A DNA stretch of 64,000 nt from Lachnospira pectinoschiza (GCF_020564355.1 NZ_JAJCRR010000003.1:186001-250000), one strand, 5' to 3'; positions 24,970-34,029 are shown, counted from the first letter of the stretch. Program-made: numbers and translations. The notes: generated from the sequence alone by a model not told the origin.

Positions 24970-26157
24970 ATGAAGAAGGTTAAATTTTATTTTGTATTCA
25001 GTTTGATAGTAGTTTTTCTTTCAGTGATAGGAATATTACTGGGTATGGTTCTAGTTACTATTGAACAGAAGCATCCGGAGTATCTTTCGGCAGGAATATT
25101 TAAAGGAATAATTATATTTTTTATGGCATTGCTGGTTACAGTATGCTTCCATGAGCTGGCGCATGCGATTGCTTTTAAATTACAGAAAATAGATATTCGT
25201 ATGATTGCCATATTTCCAATATGTTTAATAAGAGAAAAAGAAGGTTTAAAGTTTCATATGGCTGTAAGTATGGAGATTGGATTGGGAGGAATTGTCATAC
25301 CGGAGATACCAACAATTAGCAACCAAACAGAATATGAATCATTTCAGGATAAAATGAGGGTGTCTTTAGTGTCTGCACCGCTATGTTCGGCATTTATTGG
25401 ATTGATTTCATTGATATTAGTGTTGTGTACGACAAAGTATATAGGCAACGATTTTTGCTCGTATTATTTTTTGTTTTTTTCAGCGGTATTTTTATGGTCT
25501 GTATATATTAATTTGACCTCTATGCTTGATTTAGGCAGTATCGTAGGGGATTATTCCGCCGTTAAAAAAATAAAAGACAATAACGGCTACGCATTATTAC
25601 AGATTTATAACTATTTTCTTCTTCAGGAAAATGAAAAGAAATTTGAAATGAGAGAGAACCAAAGATATTTTATCGAAAAGCTATATGAAGCAGGAAATAA
25701 TTTATCTTTGGATAAAGAGGATAATTCAATCAATGTTTTGCTAATAAATGCGGTATTGTATGAAAGTCTTATGCGAAGAAATAGAGATAATACAGAAATA
25801 ATAAATTTCGACACAGACTTATGGAAAAGGAATATACATAATATTTTAAACAGACTACAATTTGAAGCATATTTTCAAACGTTCTCCCATGCTGTCATTT
25901 GTATGCATTACAACGGAAAATCAGAAGAAGCACTTGAGTTATGGGAGAAGTATAAAGATAAAATGCCAAGTACAAATGTTGGAAAATATAACAGTAAACA
26001 AGTTGAGTTATTCCTTTGTGGAAAAAATATTGAAGAATTAAAGGAAAAAGAAAATATTAAGATATCTTCTTTGGATTCTTTATTATCAAATATAAACAAC
26101 TATTATGATGATGAAATTTATTTGAATAAGTTAATTATCGGGGAAATCGCATTATAA
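24970..26157 (+). CDS. M50-like membrane zinc metalloprotease homologue
   Basis: 395 residues. N-terminal membrane helices include a segment with HELAH at 61-65, the zinc-binding HExxH motif placed inside a hydrophobic stretch as in site-2 proteases. Further helices lie at about 138-160 and 170-190, followed by SMLDLGSIVGD, which could supply the third zinc ligand (Asp). The C-terminal 200 residues are soluble and helix-rich. Possible roles are processing or degradation of small exported peptides, or bacteriocin immunity; none is shown. Base composition is AT-rich compared with flanking housekeeping genes. Confidence 0.65.
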   Translation: MKKVKFYFVFSLIVVFLSVIGILLGMVLVTIEQKHPEYLSAGIFKGIIIFFMALLVTVCFHELAHAIAFKLQKIDIRMIAIFPICLIREKEGLKFHMAVSMEIGLGGIVIPEIPTISNQTEYESFQDKMRVSLVSAPLCSAFIGLISLILVLCTTKYIGNDFCSYYFLFFSAVFLWSVYINLTSMLDLGSIVGDYSAVKKIKDNNGYALLQIYNYFLLQENEKKFEMRENQRYFIEKLYEAGNNLSLDKEDNSINVLLINAVLYESLMRRNRDNTEIINFDTDLWKRNIHNILNRLQFEAYFQTFSHAVICMHYNGKSEEALELWEKYKDKMPSTNVGKYNSKQVELFLCGKNIEELKEKENIKISSLDSLLSNINNYYDDEIYLNKLIIGEIAL

Positions 26158-26194
26158 TAATGAATAAAATTTTATAAGTAGAAAGGGTTATAAA

Positions 26195-26395
26195 ATGCGG
26201 GGAACAAAATATTATAAAAGACTTATTGTTGGAAGTGTTCTTTTTGGAATGATTGTATTTGGAAATGAAGTATATAATAATGGCTTATGGAATTTATCGG
26301 GATTGTTATGGGTTGCTTATGGTGCAATAGGATTTGGTGTGTTATATCACATACTGTTTTCATGTTTTATTAAAAATAAGGTGAAGCATCAATGA
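26195..26395 (+). CDS. Small membrane protein, unknown
   Basis: 66 residues with two hydrophobic segments (about 10-25 and 35-57). GAAAGGG precedes the ATG. It overlaps the next small gene by 4 bases (ATGA-type overlap), so the two are probably translated together. Confidence 0.55.
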   Translation: MRGTKYYKRLIVGSVLFGMIVFGNEVYNNGLWNLSGLLWVAYGAIGFGVLYHILFSCFIKNKVKHQ

Positions 26396-26571
26396 ACAAA
26401 AACAGTAAAACACAGCTGATTGTAATTATAGGAATTTTAGTTATAATAAATATTTCTGTTTTGATAATAAATGGTTACAAGGGAGAATCGATATTTAAGG
26501 ACACTTTTATTTATGTGATAGATATATTGGCAACAATTTGGATAATAAAAGAGGATAGAAAGAAAAAATAA
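26392..26571 (+). CDS. Small membrane protein, unknown (59 residues)
   Basis: An ATG overlapping the previous stop opens a 59-codon frame: MNKNSKTQLIVIIGILVIIN, then a second hydrophobic stretch (about 38-52) and a basic end DRKKK. The coupled start and the two-helix pattern shared with its neighbours support it as real. Confidence 0.55.
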   Translation: MNKNSKTQLIVIIGILVIINISVLIINGYKGESIFKDTFIYVIDILATIWIIKEDRKKK

Positions 26572-26587
26572 TGTGAGGAAGATAGTG

Positions 26588-27196
26588 ATGTGGTACTTTT
26601 TAATATTTCCCGTGATATTTGTACTATGGCGGGCATACCGGTTTGGCGGGGTGTGGCAGATTATCAGCAGTCTGGCATATATTGCGGTCAGCGGAGGCAT
26701 TAGTATTGGGATATTTAAAACGATGATGAAGCAGAATCTGCTGAAAAAGAAGAAAAAATTAATTGCATATGTAGTGTTTGCGGTATTGGCAGACCAGCTT
26801 ATAAAGGTAATAATATACCAGTATCAGCCGGACATAAATCTTATCGGAAAAGCACTGCGTATACAAATGGTATTAAATCGGGAGCAGTCGGCGTTATATA
26901 GTTTTTTTAATATCCATATGCAGACGGCTGTGATAATTATACAGAAAATATTGATATTTGGTGCTGTCACCGTTGTTTATATAAAATGGAAACAAAAAAA
27001 TCAATACTATGCCTATGCGTATATAATGTTTTTAACAGCAATGACAGCATCAGTGATAGATTCTGCTTTGTGGGGATTTACGGTAGATTATTTGAATTTC
27101 TATCAATTATTCTGTCATGATTTAAAAGATTTATATGTAGATACGGCAGTAGGATTTTTATTGTTAGGCATGAGAGAAGATAGAAAGTGTGAATAA
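26588..27196 (+). CDS. LspA-like (signal peptidase II family) divergent protein
   Basis: 202 residues with five to six hydrophobic segments. The LspA landmarks appear in order: AVLADQLIKV (Asp69-Gln70...Lys73), VLNREQSALYSFF in the position of the N-x-G-x-x-F motif, ASVIDSALWGFTVDYLNFY matching the N-x-x-D-R...V-D-F region (catalytic Asp158), and KDLYVDTAVG matching F-N-x-A-D (Asp185). Both catalytic aspartates are kept, 27 residues apart as in B. subtilis LspA, but the Asn and Arg beside the first are replaced by Ser. GAGGA precedes the ATG at 26588. Confidence 0.62.
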   Translation: MWYFLIFPVIFVLWRAYRFGGVWQIISSLAYIAVSGGISIGIFKTMMKQNLLKKKKKLIAYVVFAVLADQLIKVIIYQYQPDINLIGKALRIQMVLNREQSALYSFFNIHMQTAVIIIQKILIFGAVTVVYIKWKQKNQYYAYAYIMFLTAMTASVIDSALWGFTVDYLNFYQLFCHDLKDLYVDTAVGFLLLGMREDRKCE

Positions 27197-27197
27197 G

Positions 27198-27371
27198 ATG
27201 AATAAAAGGATATATGCAGGGACTACGTTAATGATAATTATTTCATCAATCTTAATTGAGATAAAAAGTTATAATACAGTTTTTATCAGAATTAAAATAG
27301 CAATTATATTACTGACCTTTATATTAATAGGTATATCTTCATATATAAAATTGAAAAGCTACAAGTCGTAA
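27198..27371 (+). CDS. Small membrane protein, unknown
   Basis: 57 residues with two hydrophobic segments (about 6-21 and 32-48). The ATG lies one base after the LspA-like stop, so translation is probably coupled. It closes the first group of small genes before a promoter region. Confidence 0.5.
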   Translation: MNKRIYAGTTLMIIISSILIEIKSYNTVFIRIKIAIILLTFILIGISSYIKLKSYKS

Positions 27372-27388
27372 AATATGTGAAAATATGC

Positions 27389-27455
27389 AAAGTACGTCGG
27401 AATATCGACAAAGTACGTCATGTGTCTTGAAAATAGGCGGTTTCTATGATACATA
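27389..27455 (+). promoter_or_regulatory. Putative LytTR-regulator binding site with promoter
   Basis: AAAGTACGT occurs at 27389-27397 and again at 27410-27418, a 21-base period with a 12-base spacer. This is the geometry of LytTR (AgrA/ComE) sites, and each copy fits eight of nine positions of the consensus [TA][AC][CA]GTTN[AG][TG]. A weak promoter, TTGAAA (27427-27432), 17 bases, TACATA (27450-27455), lies just downstream. Confidence 0.55.
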
Positions 27456-27564
27456 TTGTTGTAATGGGATTAATTTTATGAGTATATTTATTGTTAAAAT
27501 TCTAAAAGTACAGATTCAATAGCACTTGAGGAAAAGTCATTCTTTGGAGGGGATTGTAGATGGG

Positions 27565-27738
27565 ATGAATAAAAAATTTGTGATAACAGTTGGAATACTT
27601 TTAATTATTACAGGAATAGCAGGAATTTACATGGTAATGAATAATGCTGGCGGAAGCTGGGGAAGAATCGTGACGGGACTGATAATTGTATTGGCAATAG
27701 TGAATGTGAGAAATATGTATCTTTTACAGAAAAAATAA
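27565..27738 (+). CDS. Small membrane protein, unknown
   Basis: 57 residues with two hydrophobic segments (about 5-23 and 33-48). The ATG at 27565 is chosen; GGAGGGG lies 13 or more bases upstream, so an alternative start at the TTG 27544 or nearby cannot be excluded. It is the first gene after the putative LytTR site. Confidence 0.5.
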   Translation: MNKKFVITVGILLIITGIAGIYMVMNNAGGSWGRIVTGLIIVLAIVNVRNMYLLQKK

Positions 27739-27792
27739 AGCTTATGTGGATACTTGATGAAATAAAATGAAAGAAGCAGGGGAAATTTAAGC

Positions 27793-27936
27793 GTGGCTGC
27801 CAATATTGTGCTGATTATTTTAAAATTTGTATTGAAAGAGGACATTCAAAATGGTGCATTGATTATCAATTTGGTTATTATGATAATTGCTTTAATATTG
27901 GGGTACAGTGGTATTTTGAAAGCGGATAATTGTTGA
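27793..27936 (+). CDS. Small membrane peptide with GTG start (47 residues)
   Basis: A 47-codon frame starts at GTG 27793 with AGGGGAA placed eight bases upstream. It has two hydrophobic stretches (about 2-14 and 21-41) separated by KEDIQNG, like the other tiny proteins of this island. Confidence 0.4.
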   Translation: MAANIVLIILKFVLKEDIQNGALIINLVIMIIALILGYSGILKADNC

Positions 27937-28006
27937 TTTGAAAATTTTTGATATATGGAGTGTTATTTAAGGTAATGTTGCAGCAGCAGATAAATGGGTA
28001 TAAATC

Positions 28007-28639
28007 ATGAAAAAGAATCATTATAAAAAGTATTATGGATATTATAAGAAAAATAAACGGGATCTGCTTATATGTGGAATATTGGCTTTGCTGACACTTG
28101 TTATTGTATATAAGATGCATTTTATTATTGCGATACATGAGAATAGGGGGTTTTATGCATCACTCATGGAATTCATAGGTTCGTGGTATTATATTTTTGA
28201 GGTTATTGATATTATTCGGCTTCAAGACAACGCAATAGCAAATGAATATGGTCAAAAATGTATTTTTTATCATAGATATCTGTCTTTAGCAGCCCTTCTG
28301 GTTTCCGCATTTTTTATCATATTCAGTTTGTTTTATGAGCTTGACTATAATGTTGCATTGCTCATATGGAGCGCATTAACTGTTGGTCATGTGTCATATT
28401 TTATAATGCTATTTATGTTTGATGAAGATTATTACTATTCCGGTGGATTTAAGATTTGTTATTCTGAAATAAATCATATTGAAGTTGAAGATGAAGTATA
28501 TACTTCAAAAGCACTTGTTGTCGTATGTAAATTGATGAAAGACGAAAAAGTTATTGGCTATGATCGTATGGTGGCACAGGATTTTATCTGTTTGAAGGCT
28601 AAAATTGATGAGAAGACGAAAATAGTAAAAAAGTTATGA
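28007..28639 (+). CDS. Membrane protein, unknown
   Basis: 210 residues with about four membrane segments (about 20-43, 48-66, 92-112, 118-140), then a soluble tail of 65 residues containing YSEINHIEVEDEVY, resembling PH-like YcxB/DUF tails. Its stop overlaps the start of the ABC permease gene, so it is the first gene of that transporter operon. The ribosome site is weak. Family not recognised. Confidence 0.6.
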   Translation: MKKNHYKKYYGYYKKNKRDLLICGILALLTLVIVYKMHFIIAIHENRGFYASLMEFIGSWYYIFEVIDIIRLQDNAIANEYGQKCIFYHRYLSLAALLVSAFFIIFSLFYELDYNVALLIWSALTVGHVSYFIMLFMFDEDYYYSGGFKICYSEINHIEVEDEVYTSKALVVVCKLMKDEKVIGYDRMVAQDFICLKAKIDEKTKIVKKL

Positions 28640-28653
28640 GGGGGAAAATGCAA

Positions 28654-29793
28654 ATGAAAAATATGTTTAAATACTACTTATCCAATAAACGGCGGGGGAT
28701 TTCTTTAATCTTTGTTATGGCACTTACGGTGTTTTCAATCTATTTTGTGACATCGCTGGTGCAGTCTATCTTTTCAACAGTCGAATATTCCAATATTGCA
28801 TGTCTGAATGACTTTTCATTTGTATATCCGGTAGGCGGCTCATCATTTCTTTCAGATGAAACTGTAGAGAAAATCCAAAAAGATGACAGTGTAAAAAAGG
28901 CATATCCTATATTACTGGAGTATACGGTTATTAATAATATTTTCGGGACAACGAGCGGTTATGTCGCATTTATGGACGAAGCAGATATAGGGGAAATATT
29001 TGATGATTTTTCGCTGACGGTAACAGAGGGCAGACTGCCGGAGGAAAACAGTTACGAACTGATTATGCACGAAGACATGTTGAAAAATAAAGGTTTATCC
29101 GTTGGGGATACATTTGGCAGTGCAGTCGATGAAGGAGAACAGATTGACGGAAAATATACGATTACAGGGGCATTTTCAGGGGACAGCTATATGGCTTTCG
29201 GGACAAAAAGCTATAGACAGAAAGAATTGGAAGAACTGGGACTGGATTTTCAAAATACCACATTTGGACTACTTGTTACACCGAAAACAGATTTAGATAC
29301 AATGAATACCATGCTGGATGCGATGAGTCACGATGAAACAGCGGCGATGACATTGTCGTATGCAAAAGAAACGCTTCAAGAGAATATAAGCAGTATCAAA
29401 TTTTTAATGTTTGTCATCGTCATTGTAATCGCTGTGAGCATTTCTGCTGCGGTCTGCATTGTTCTTGAAACCATCTATAATGACAGAATGGAGGAATTTG
29501 GAATTTTATATGCCATTGGGTATAAAAAGAGCTGGTTATTTAGAAATATTATCACGGAAATTATAGCGCTGGTCTTTATTTCATGGATACTGGGGCTTGT
29601 GATTTCGTATGGATTTTTAACACTGGTTGCAAAATCAGTCTTTGAACCAATGGGACAGATGCTGTCCATTTTTTCGATTCAATCACTGCTTTATACAATC
29701 ATTGTTATGGCAGTATTTGTAGTTGTAACCATTTTGGTAACAATATTAAAATTTGCAAAAAAAGATTTGATAGCCATTATAGAAATGAGGTAG
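28654..29793 (+). CDS. FtsX/MacB-type ABC transporter permease
   Basis: 379 residues with one N-terminal helix (about 15-35), a large extracytoplasmic MacB-like domain (about 36-245) and three C-terminal helices (about 253-280, 300-330, 345-370). This is the FtsX permease plan. Such transporters handle bacitracin-like peptides, lipoproteins or signals rather than bulk solutes. GAGGGGG ends 10 bases before ATG 28654; earlier in-frame ATGs at 28636 and 28648 are possible. It is followed by its ATPase. Confidence 0.85.
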   Translation: MKNMFKYYLSNKRRGISLIFVMALTVFSIYFVTSLVQSIFSTVEYSNIACLNDFSFVYPVGGSSFLSDETVEKIQKDDSVKKAYPILLEYTVINNIFGTTSGYVAFMDEADIGEIFDDFSLTVTEGRLPEENSYELIMHEDMLKNKGLSVGDTFGSAVDEGEQIDGKYTITGAFSGDSYMAFGTKSYRQKELEELGLDFQNTTFGLLVTPKTDLDTMNTMLDAMSHDETAAMTLSYAKETLQENISSIKFLMFVIVIVIAVSISAAVCIVLETIYNDRMEEFGILYAIGYKKSWLFRNIITEIIALVFISWILGLVISYGFLTLVAKSVFEPMGQMLSIFSIQSLLYTIIVMAVFVVVTILVTILKFAKKDLIAIIEMR

Positions 29794-29797
29794 GGGA

Positions 29798-30460
29798 ATG
29801 CTGGGCGTAAAGAATATTGATTTAGAATATATTGACGGGAGAACCAAAAGAACTATTTTTTCAAATGTGTCCTTTGACATACATAGTGGGGAGTTTGTAT
29901 CTTTATTGGGACCTTCAGGGTCGGGGAAAAGTTCATTATTATATATCGTTTCATTATTAAAGACACCGACAGCGGGAGAAATATATTTAGATGATGTAAT
30001 GATTTCCGGGGCAAAAAATAAAAATGAAATCCGGTATGAAAATTTTGGATTTGTTTTTCAGCATCATTTTCTGATTCCGCATCTTACGGTGCTTGAAAAT
30101 GTCTGTACGGCAAGCTATGAGAAAAATGTTGAAAAGCAGGCAAAAGATTTATTGGAGCGGCTGGGATTAAAAGATTTGATAAATCAGAAGCCGTATAGAT
30201 TATCCGGCGGGGAGCGTCAGCGAGTTGCAATCGCAAGGGCAGTTGTAAAAAAGCCTCGGATTTTATTCGCAGATGAACCGACAGCATCACTGGATCACCA
30301 TACGGCGCAGGAAATTATGACAATATTTTCGGAATTACAGGAAAATACAACTGTTGTCTGTGCAACGCACGATTACGGCATTTTGCCGCAGACGGCAAGA
30401 ATATTAAGGATTGAAGACGGAAAAGTTGTAGAAGATGACAAAACAGGGGGAAATGAATAA
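29798..30460 (+). CDS. ABC transporter ATPase (MacB/LolD type)
   Basis: 220 residues with Walker A GPSGSGKSSLL (about 37-47), Q-loop FVFQHHF, signature RLSGGERQRVAIARA, Walker B ILFADEPTASLD and H-loop THD. It pairs with the FtsX-type permease 4 bases upstream. The next small gene begins within its stop codon (TAATG), so the three form one operon. Confidence 0.93.
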   Translation: MLGVKNIDLEYIDGRTKRTIFSNVSFDIHSGEFVSLLGPSGSGKSSLLYIVSLLKTPTAGEIYLDDVMISGAKNKNEIRYENFGFVFQHHFLIPHLTVLENVCTASYEKNVEKQAKDLLERLGLKDLINQKPYRLSGGERQRVAIARAVVKKPRILFADEPTASLDHHTAQEIMTIFSELQENTTVVCATHDYGILPQTARILRIEDGKVVEDDKTGGNE

Positions 30461-30714
30461 TGTCAGTCTGGGACATTGTACTGCTGATTTTTTGGGGCAT
30501 ATCGTGTATTTTAATCACTGTACAGATTATAAAAATAAGGAAAGAAAAGGCAAGAATTCCTGATAAGGATAAAAATTTAGCAAAATTTATGGTAGGTATG
30601 ATTGCAGTATACAGTATTTTTGTATTAATCATGTGTAGTGGGATGAAAGATTTTATGACAATGATGATTCCGGCTGTGATAGTTTTATCGAGGACATTGA
30701 ATTTGTACAAATAG
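30460..30714 (+). CDS. Small membrane protein linked to ABC transporter
   Basis: 84 residues with two or three hydrophobic segments (about 3-20, 45-61 and 64-78). Its ATG shares a base with the ATPase stop, which indicates translational coupling and a role with the transporter. Family unknown. Confidence 0.6.
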   Translation: MSVWDIVLLIFWGISCILITVQIIKIRKEKARIPDKDKNLAKFMVGMIAVYSIFVLIMCSGMKDFMTMMIPAVIVLSRTLNLYK

Positions 30715-30733
30715 GGGCAGAAAGGAGAATGTG

Positions 30734-32011
30734 ATGGAAAAGCAGCATTTTCAGACAATATTTAAAACAGGCACGGCAATTCTTTTATGCGGTATGGTAT
30801 TAACAGGCTGTGGAACAAAGAACCAGCAAAATGTAACAACCAATATTACTACGGTGGGGAATACGGCATTAGAACAGCCGATGCGGCTGGAGACATTAAA
30901 AGATGACGGAACGGATTATCAGGCATATTGGGGAACAAAGATACAGTGTATTACAAGAGGAGAACACGGATATTATTATCTGACACCGGAAGAACCGTTG
31001 TATTTGATGTATTGGGACGATGACACGCAGGAGAGCATAAAACTGTGTGCAAAAGCAGACTGCAATCATGATAATGCGGCGTGTAATGCGTATTTCGGAG
31101 ATGTGCGTTATTATGACAGGACGGCGCAGGCGGCAGAATACGCTTCAGGATTTCAGATTTATTATTATAATGGCTTCCTTTATCTGCTGGGCACAGAAGG
31201 AAATCTGATTCAGGTCAGCCCGGACGGAAGTGAACGAAAAAGAATTACCAAAGTCTATGACTATGACGGAACGTCCAATACAAAGCTGGTATTTTATGAA
31301 AATGCCGTTTATGTGTATAACAGTGCGGGAAATCAGGGAAGCAGTGAAGAACATACCGAAACAATTACAAGATACACATTAGACGGTAAATCACAGGAGC
31401 GTGTTGTAGAGTGGAATGCCGTAAGCGGGGCGATTCACAGTGTGAAAAATTACGGAAATACAATATTCTTTTTATTATCTGGTCTGACAATTAATAAAAA
31501 TGAGTCGGGGCAGGAATGGACCTATACCTATCAGGGACTGTATGCGTACAATCATCAGACCGGACAATCCGGAAAAATAATAGATGCAGAGATTACGTCA
31601 TATTCGGTCGATGAAGAACAGGAGCAAATTTATTATTTCGCATATGCAGACGGCTTGTATGTGTATGATATAAAAACAGAGCAGACCCGGAAACTCTATG
31701 ATGCAGGAAAAGAAATGGGTATTGCAGAAATGTCTTATGACGGAAAATATTTGTATCTGTATAATGGCGAATGGGTATCCTATGCAAAATCGAATGAAAA
31801 AACAGAAATTACGCGTAAATGTATTGTTCTTGCAACAGACGGAAATGTATTATATGAACTTCCGATTAACAAAGCGGGATATATGCTGTTTGGAAATGGG
31901 GATTATATTTTTGCCGAACAGATTGTAGCAGATGAACAACAGCAGGCAATGAAGCTGACATATATGAAGAAAACAGAATTTGCGCAGGGACAGTGGCAGG
32001 TACTAGAGTAA
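30734..32011 (+). CDS. Lipoprotein, propeller-like paralogue 1
   Basis: 425 residues. A lipoprotein signal ends in the lipobox LTGC (about residue 25-28). The body has repeated YYY/YLY-DG patterns every 40-50 residues that suggest a beta-propeller of DUF5050 type. It has CAKADCNHDNAAC, the C-x4-C-x-H-x4-C motif shared with the proteins at 32836, 37325 and 39707. AAAGGAG precedes the ATG. Its leader GGGGCAGAAAGGAGAATGT is identical to that of the AgrD-like gene at 39020. Role unknown, outside the membrane. Confidence 0.75.
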   Translation: MEKQHFQTIFKTGTAILLCGMVLTGCGTKNQQNVTTNITTVGNTALEQPMRLETLKDDGTDYQAYWGTKIQCITRGEHGYYYLTPEEPLYLMYWDDDTQESIKLCAKADCNHDNAACNAYFGDVRYYDRTAQAAEYASGFQIYYYNGFLYLLGTEGNLIQVSPDGSERKRITKVYDYDGTSNTKLVFYENAVYVYNSAGNQGSSEEHTETITRYTLDGKSQERVVEWNAVSGAIHSVKNYGNTIFFLLSGLTINKNESGQEWTYTYQGLYAYNHQTGQSGKIIDAEITSYSVDEEQEQIYYFAYADGLYVYDIKTEQTRKLYDAGKEMGIAEMSYDGKYLYLYNGEWVSYAKSNEKTEITRKCIVLATDGNVLYELPINKAGYMLFGNGDYIFAEQIVADEQQQAMKLTYMKKTEFAQGQWQVLE

Positions 32012-32036
32012 AAATGCCTGCGAAACGGAGAGGTGT

Positions 32037-32750
32037 ATGAAAAATAAAAAAATTGTTGAATTAATGCTGATTTTAGGGGTAACAGCGGGGCTGGCAGGAG
32101 GCTGTACGCAGAAAACAAAAGAACAGTCCTATGTAAATATAACTGAAACGGCGGCAGAAAATAGTACAGAACAGTCACAGGAATATTTATATGATGAAAA
32201 CGGAAATCAGTATCATTATATTAAAACCGAAGGATATGAGGTGAAAGAAATCTGTAATGACAGACAGTTTCAAGACGAAAAGGCGCTTTATGACGGAAAA
32301 AGTATGCAGACAACTGTGTATTCCATTGCAAATTCATTTGGTGAGAAGAAATATCAGGTGACATATCTGGATATTCAGAAGCTTTTTATGGAAGACGAAA
32401 ATGTAAAAGAGATTTCATATACGGTTGAAAATATACCGGGGGCTTTGTATGCAAAAGGTGAGGACGAAAAACTGCCGACGTCATATCGTGAAATTATTTA
32501 TGATGAAAATACTGCGGTAAAGCTTCTGCCGGAAAGTACGGAAACTTTATATTTACGTTTATACTCAGAAGCAAAAAATCAGAGTGCATCGGAAGAACAG
32601 CAGTCGTTGATAGAAGACTTGGAAAAGGTGATTTTACGTGCGGATATTACATATGAAGACGGTACAACGGTTACAAAGTATGCAAAGATAAAGTCGTCAA
32701 GTGCATACAGTGTGGGGTATCTTATCTTTTATGAAATACAGCCGGTATAA
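32037..32750 (+). CDS. Lipoprotein, unknown
   Basis: 237 residues with a signal peptide ending in LAGGC at about residue 22 (lipobox). The mature part has no cysteine motif and is not clearly related to the flanking paralogues, though it begins with a similar T/S/N-rich linker. GGAGAGG precedes the ATG. It lies between two paralogous proteins and may be a partner of them. Family not recognised. Confidence 0.65.
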   Translation: MKNKKIVELMLILGVTAGLAGGCTQKTKEQSYVNITETAAENSTEQSQEYLYDENGNQYHYIKTEGYEVKEICNDRQFQDEKALYDGKSMQTTVYSIANSFGEKKYQVTYLDIQKLFMEDENVKEISYTVENIPGALYAKGEDEKLPTSYREIIYDENTAVKLLPESTETLYLRLYSEAKNQSASEEQQSLIEDLEKVILRADITYEDGTTVTKYAKIKSSSAYSVGYLIFYEIQPV

Positions 32751-32835
32751 CCGGATTGAATCCCGGCAGAAGACAAGTATACATATAGTGGTTAGGTGCA
32801 AAAATTTTACTGTTAAATGTAAAGGGGCTGATTTT

Positions 32836-34029
32836 ATGTCAAAAAGAAAAATAAGCTATATCATCGGAGGTATTTGCATAGCAGTCTGCGTTGCGATGGC
32901 AGGAATATGGTTTCTGAACCGCAACAAAGTCAAAGATGATGCGGTAACGGTGGATATCCGGACAGATACGGTGTCAGCCGGTGAAAATGAGGAGAGCAGT
33001 TGGAATACAGATGTACACGGTATTGCCAAAGCGGAGGGCGGATATTATTATTTGCAGATGAAATCAAAGGGAATGTGCCTATATTTTTATGATGAGAGCG
33101 TGCAAAGGTCTATTGCGGTGTGCAGTAAGGCAGAATGTAATCATGGCGATGTGCAGTGTAATGCCTTTTTTCTGACATCAGAATATCTGTCATCGCCGGT
33201 TCATTATTATCAAGGAAACATTTATATGATAAAAGTAAAAAACGGAATGGGTGTGCTGACAAAAATCCAGCCGGACGGCAATGAAAGAGAGGAAATCTGT
33301 GAATTGTTTCCAAATGCAAATGTGACATCTGTCAGTATGGTTTTTCATGATAATGCGGCATATGTGTATGACCATACGGGACATGCAGGCAGTGAGCAGG
33401 AACAGGATGAAACGATTAAAAAAGTTGAACTGGACACAAAGAAAAGTGAAGATATATACACTTACCGCGGTACGGGAAGTGCAATTTCCGGGGCAAGAAG
33501 CTTTGGCAATAAATTATTTTTTAAAGTCAGAACATATGAAATTAACAAAGATACGTTGAAGCAGTCGTTTCAGTATCAACTGTATGCGTATGATTATGAC
33601 ACAGGAACGGTACAGACAGTAGCAGAGGGCAAAAACATATCGGATTACTATGTAGATTTGCAGAATAACATTTTATATTACTATGTTATCGGAGAGGGGC
33701 TGTATCAGTGCAGGCTGGATTCATCAGAACAGAAACTGATATATAAGGCAGATGCCATGATTGCCGTTGCTTCATTGTCATTTGACGGCAGGTATCTGTA
33801 TATGGGAAATGGCGGCATCGGCAGTGCCACAGATGCCAAAAGTGCAATAGACAGAGTGGTTTATGTATTGGATACCGACGGAAATGTATGCAACAAAATC
33901 AATATGCAGAGCAATATGAAGCTGTACTACGGTGATGCGGATTATCTTTTTGCAGAAAGCGGCGACAAGGTGTTTTATATTTCCAAAGCTGACATTCTGA
34001 CGGTGCAGGAGTGGAAAGAACTAGAATAA
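32836..34029 (+). CDS. Membrane-anchored propeller-like paralogue 2
   Basis: 397 residues with an N-terminal membrane anchor (about 8-25), no lipobox, and an extracytoplasmic body with HGIAKAEGGYYYLQ, the shared motif CSKAECNHGDVQC, and VFHDNAAYVYDHTGHAGS. It is close in sequence to the protein at 37325. ATG 32836 follows AAAGGGG; longer in-frame readings reach back into the previous gene and are not supported. It ends in SKADILTVQEWKELE, a tail that recurs as a remnant at 37275. Confidence 0.75.
   Translation: MSKRKISYIIGGICIAVCVAMAGIWFLNRNKVKDDAVTVDIRTDTVSAGENEESSWNTDVHGIAKAEGGYYYLQMKSKGMCLYFYDESVQRSIAVCSKAECNHGDVQCNAFFLTSEYLSSPVHYYQGNIYMIKVKNGMGVLTKIQPDGNEREEICELFPNANVTSVSMVFHDNAAYVYDHTGHAGSEQEQDETIKKVELDTKKSEDIYTYRGTGSAISGARSFGNKLFFKVRTYEINKDTLKQSFQYQLYAYDYDTGTVQTVAEGKNISDYYVDLQNNILYYYVIGEGLYQCRLDSSEQKLIYKADAMIAVASLSFDGRYLYMGNGGIGSATDAKSAIDRVVYVLDTDGNVCNKINMQSNMKLYYGDADYLFAESGDKVFYISKADILTVQEWKELE

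Noticed and set aside
32791..32818. Two GTT cores 21 bases apart before the 32836 gene as a second LytTR site
   Set aside because: Each copy matches the consensus poorly outside GTT, and there is no room for a promoter before the ribosome site.
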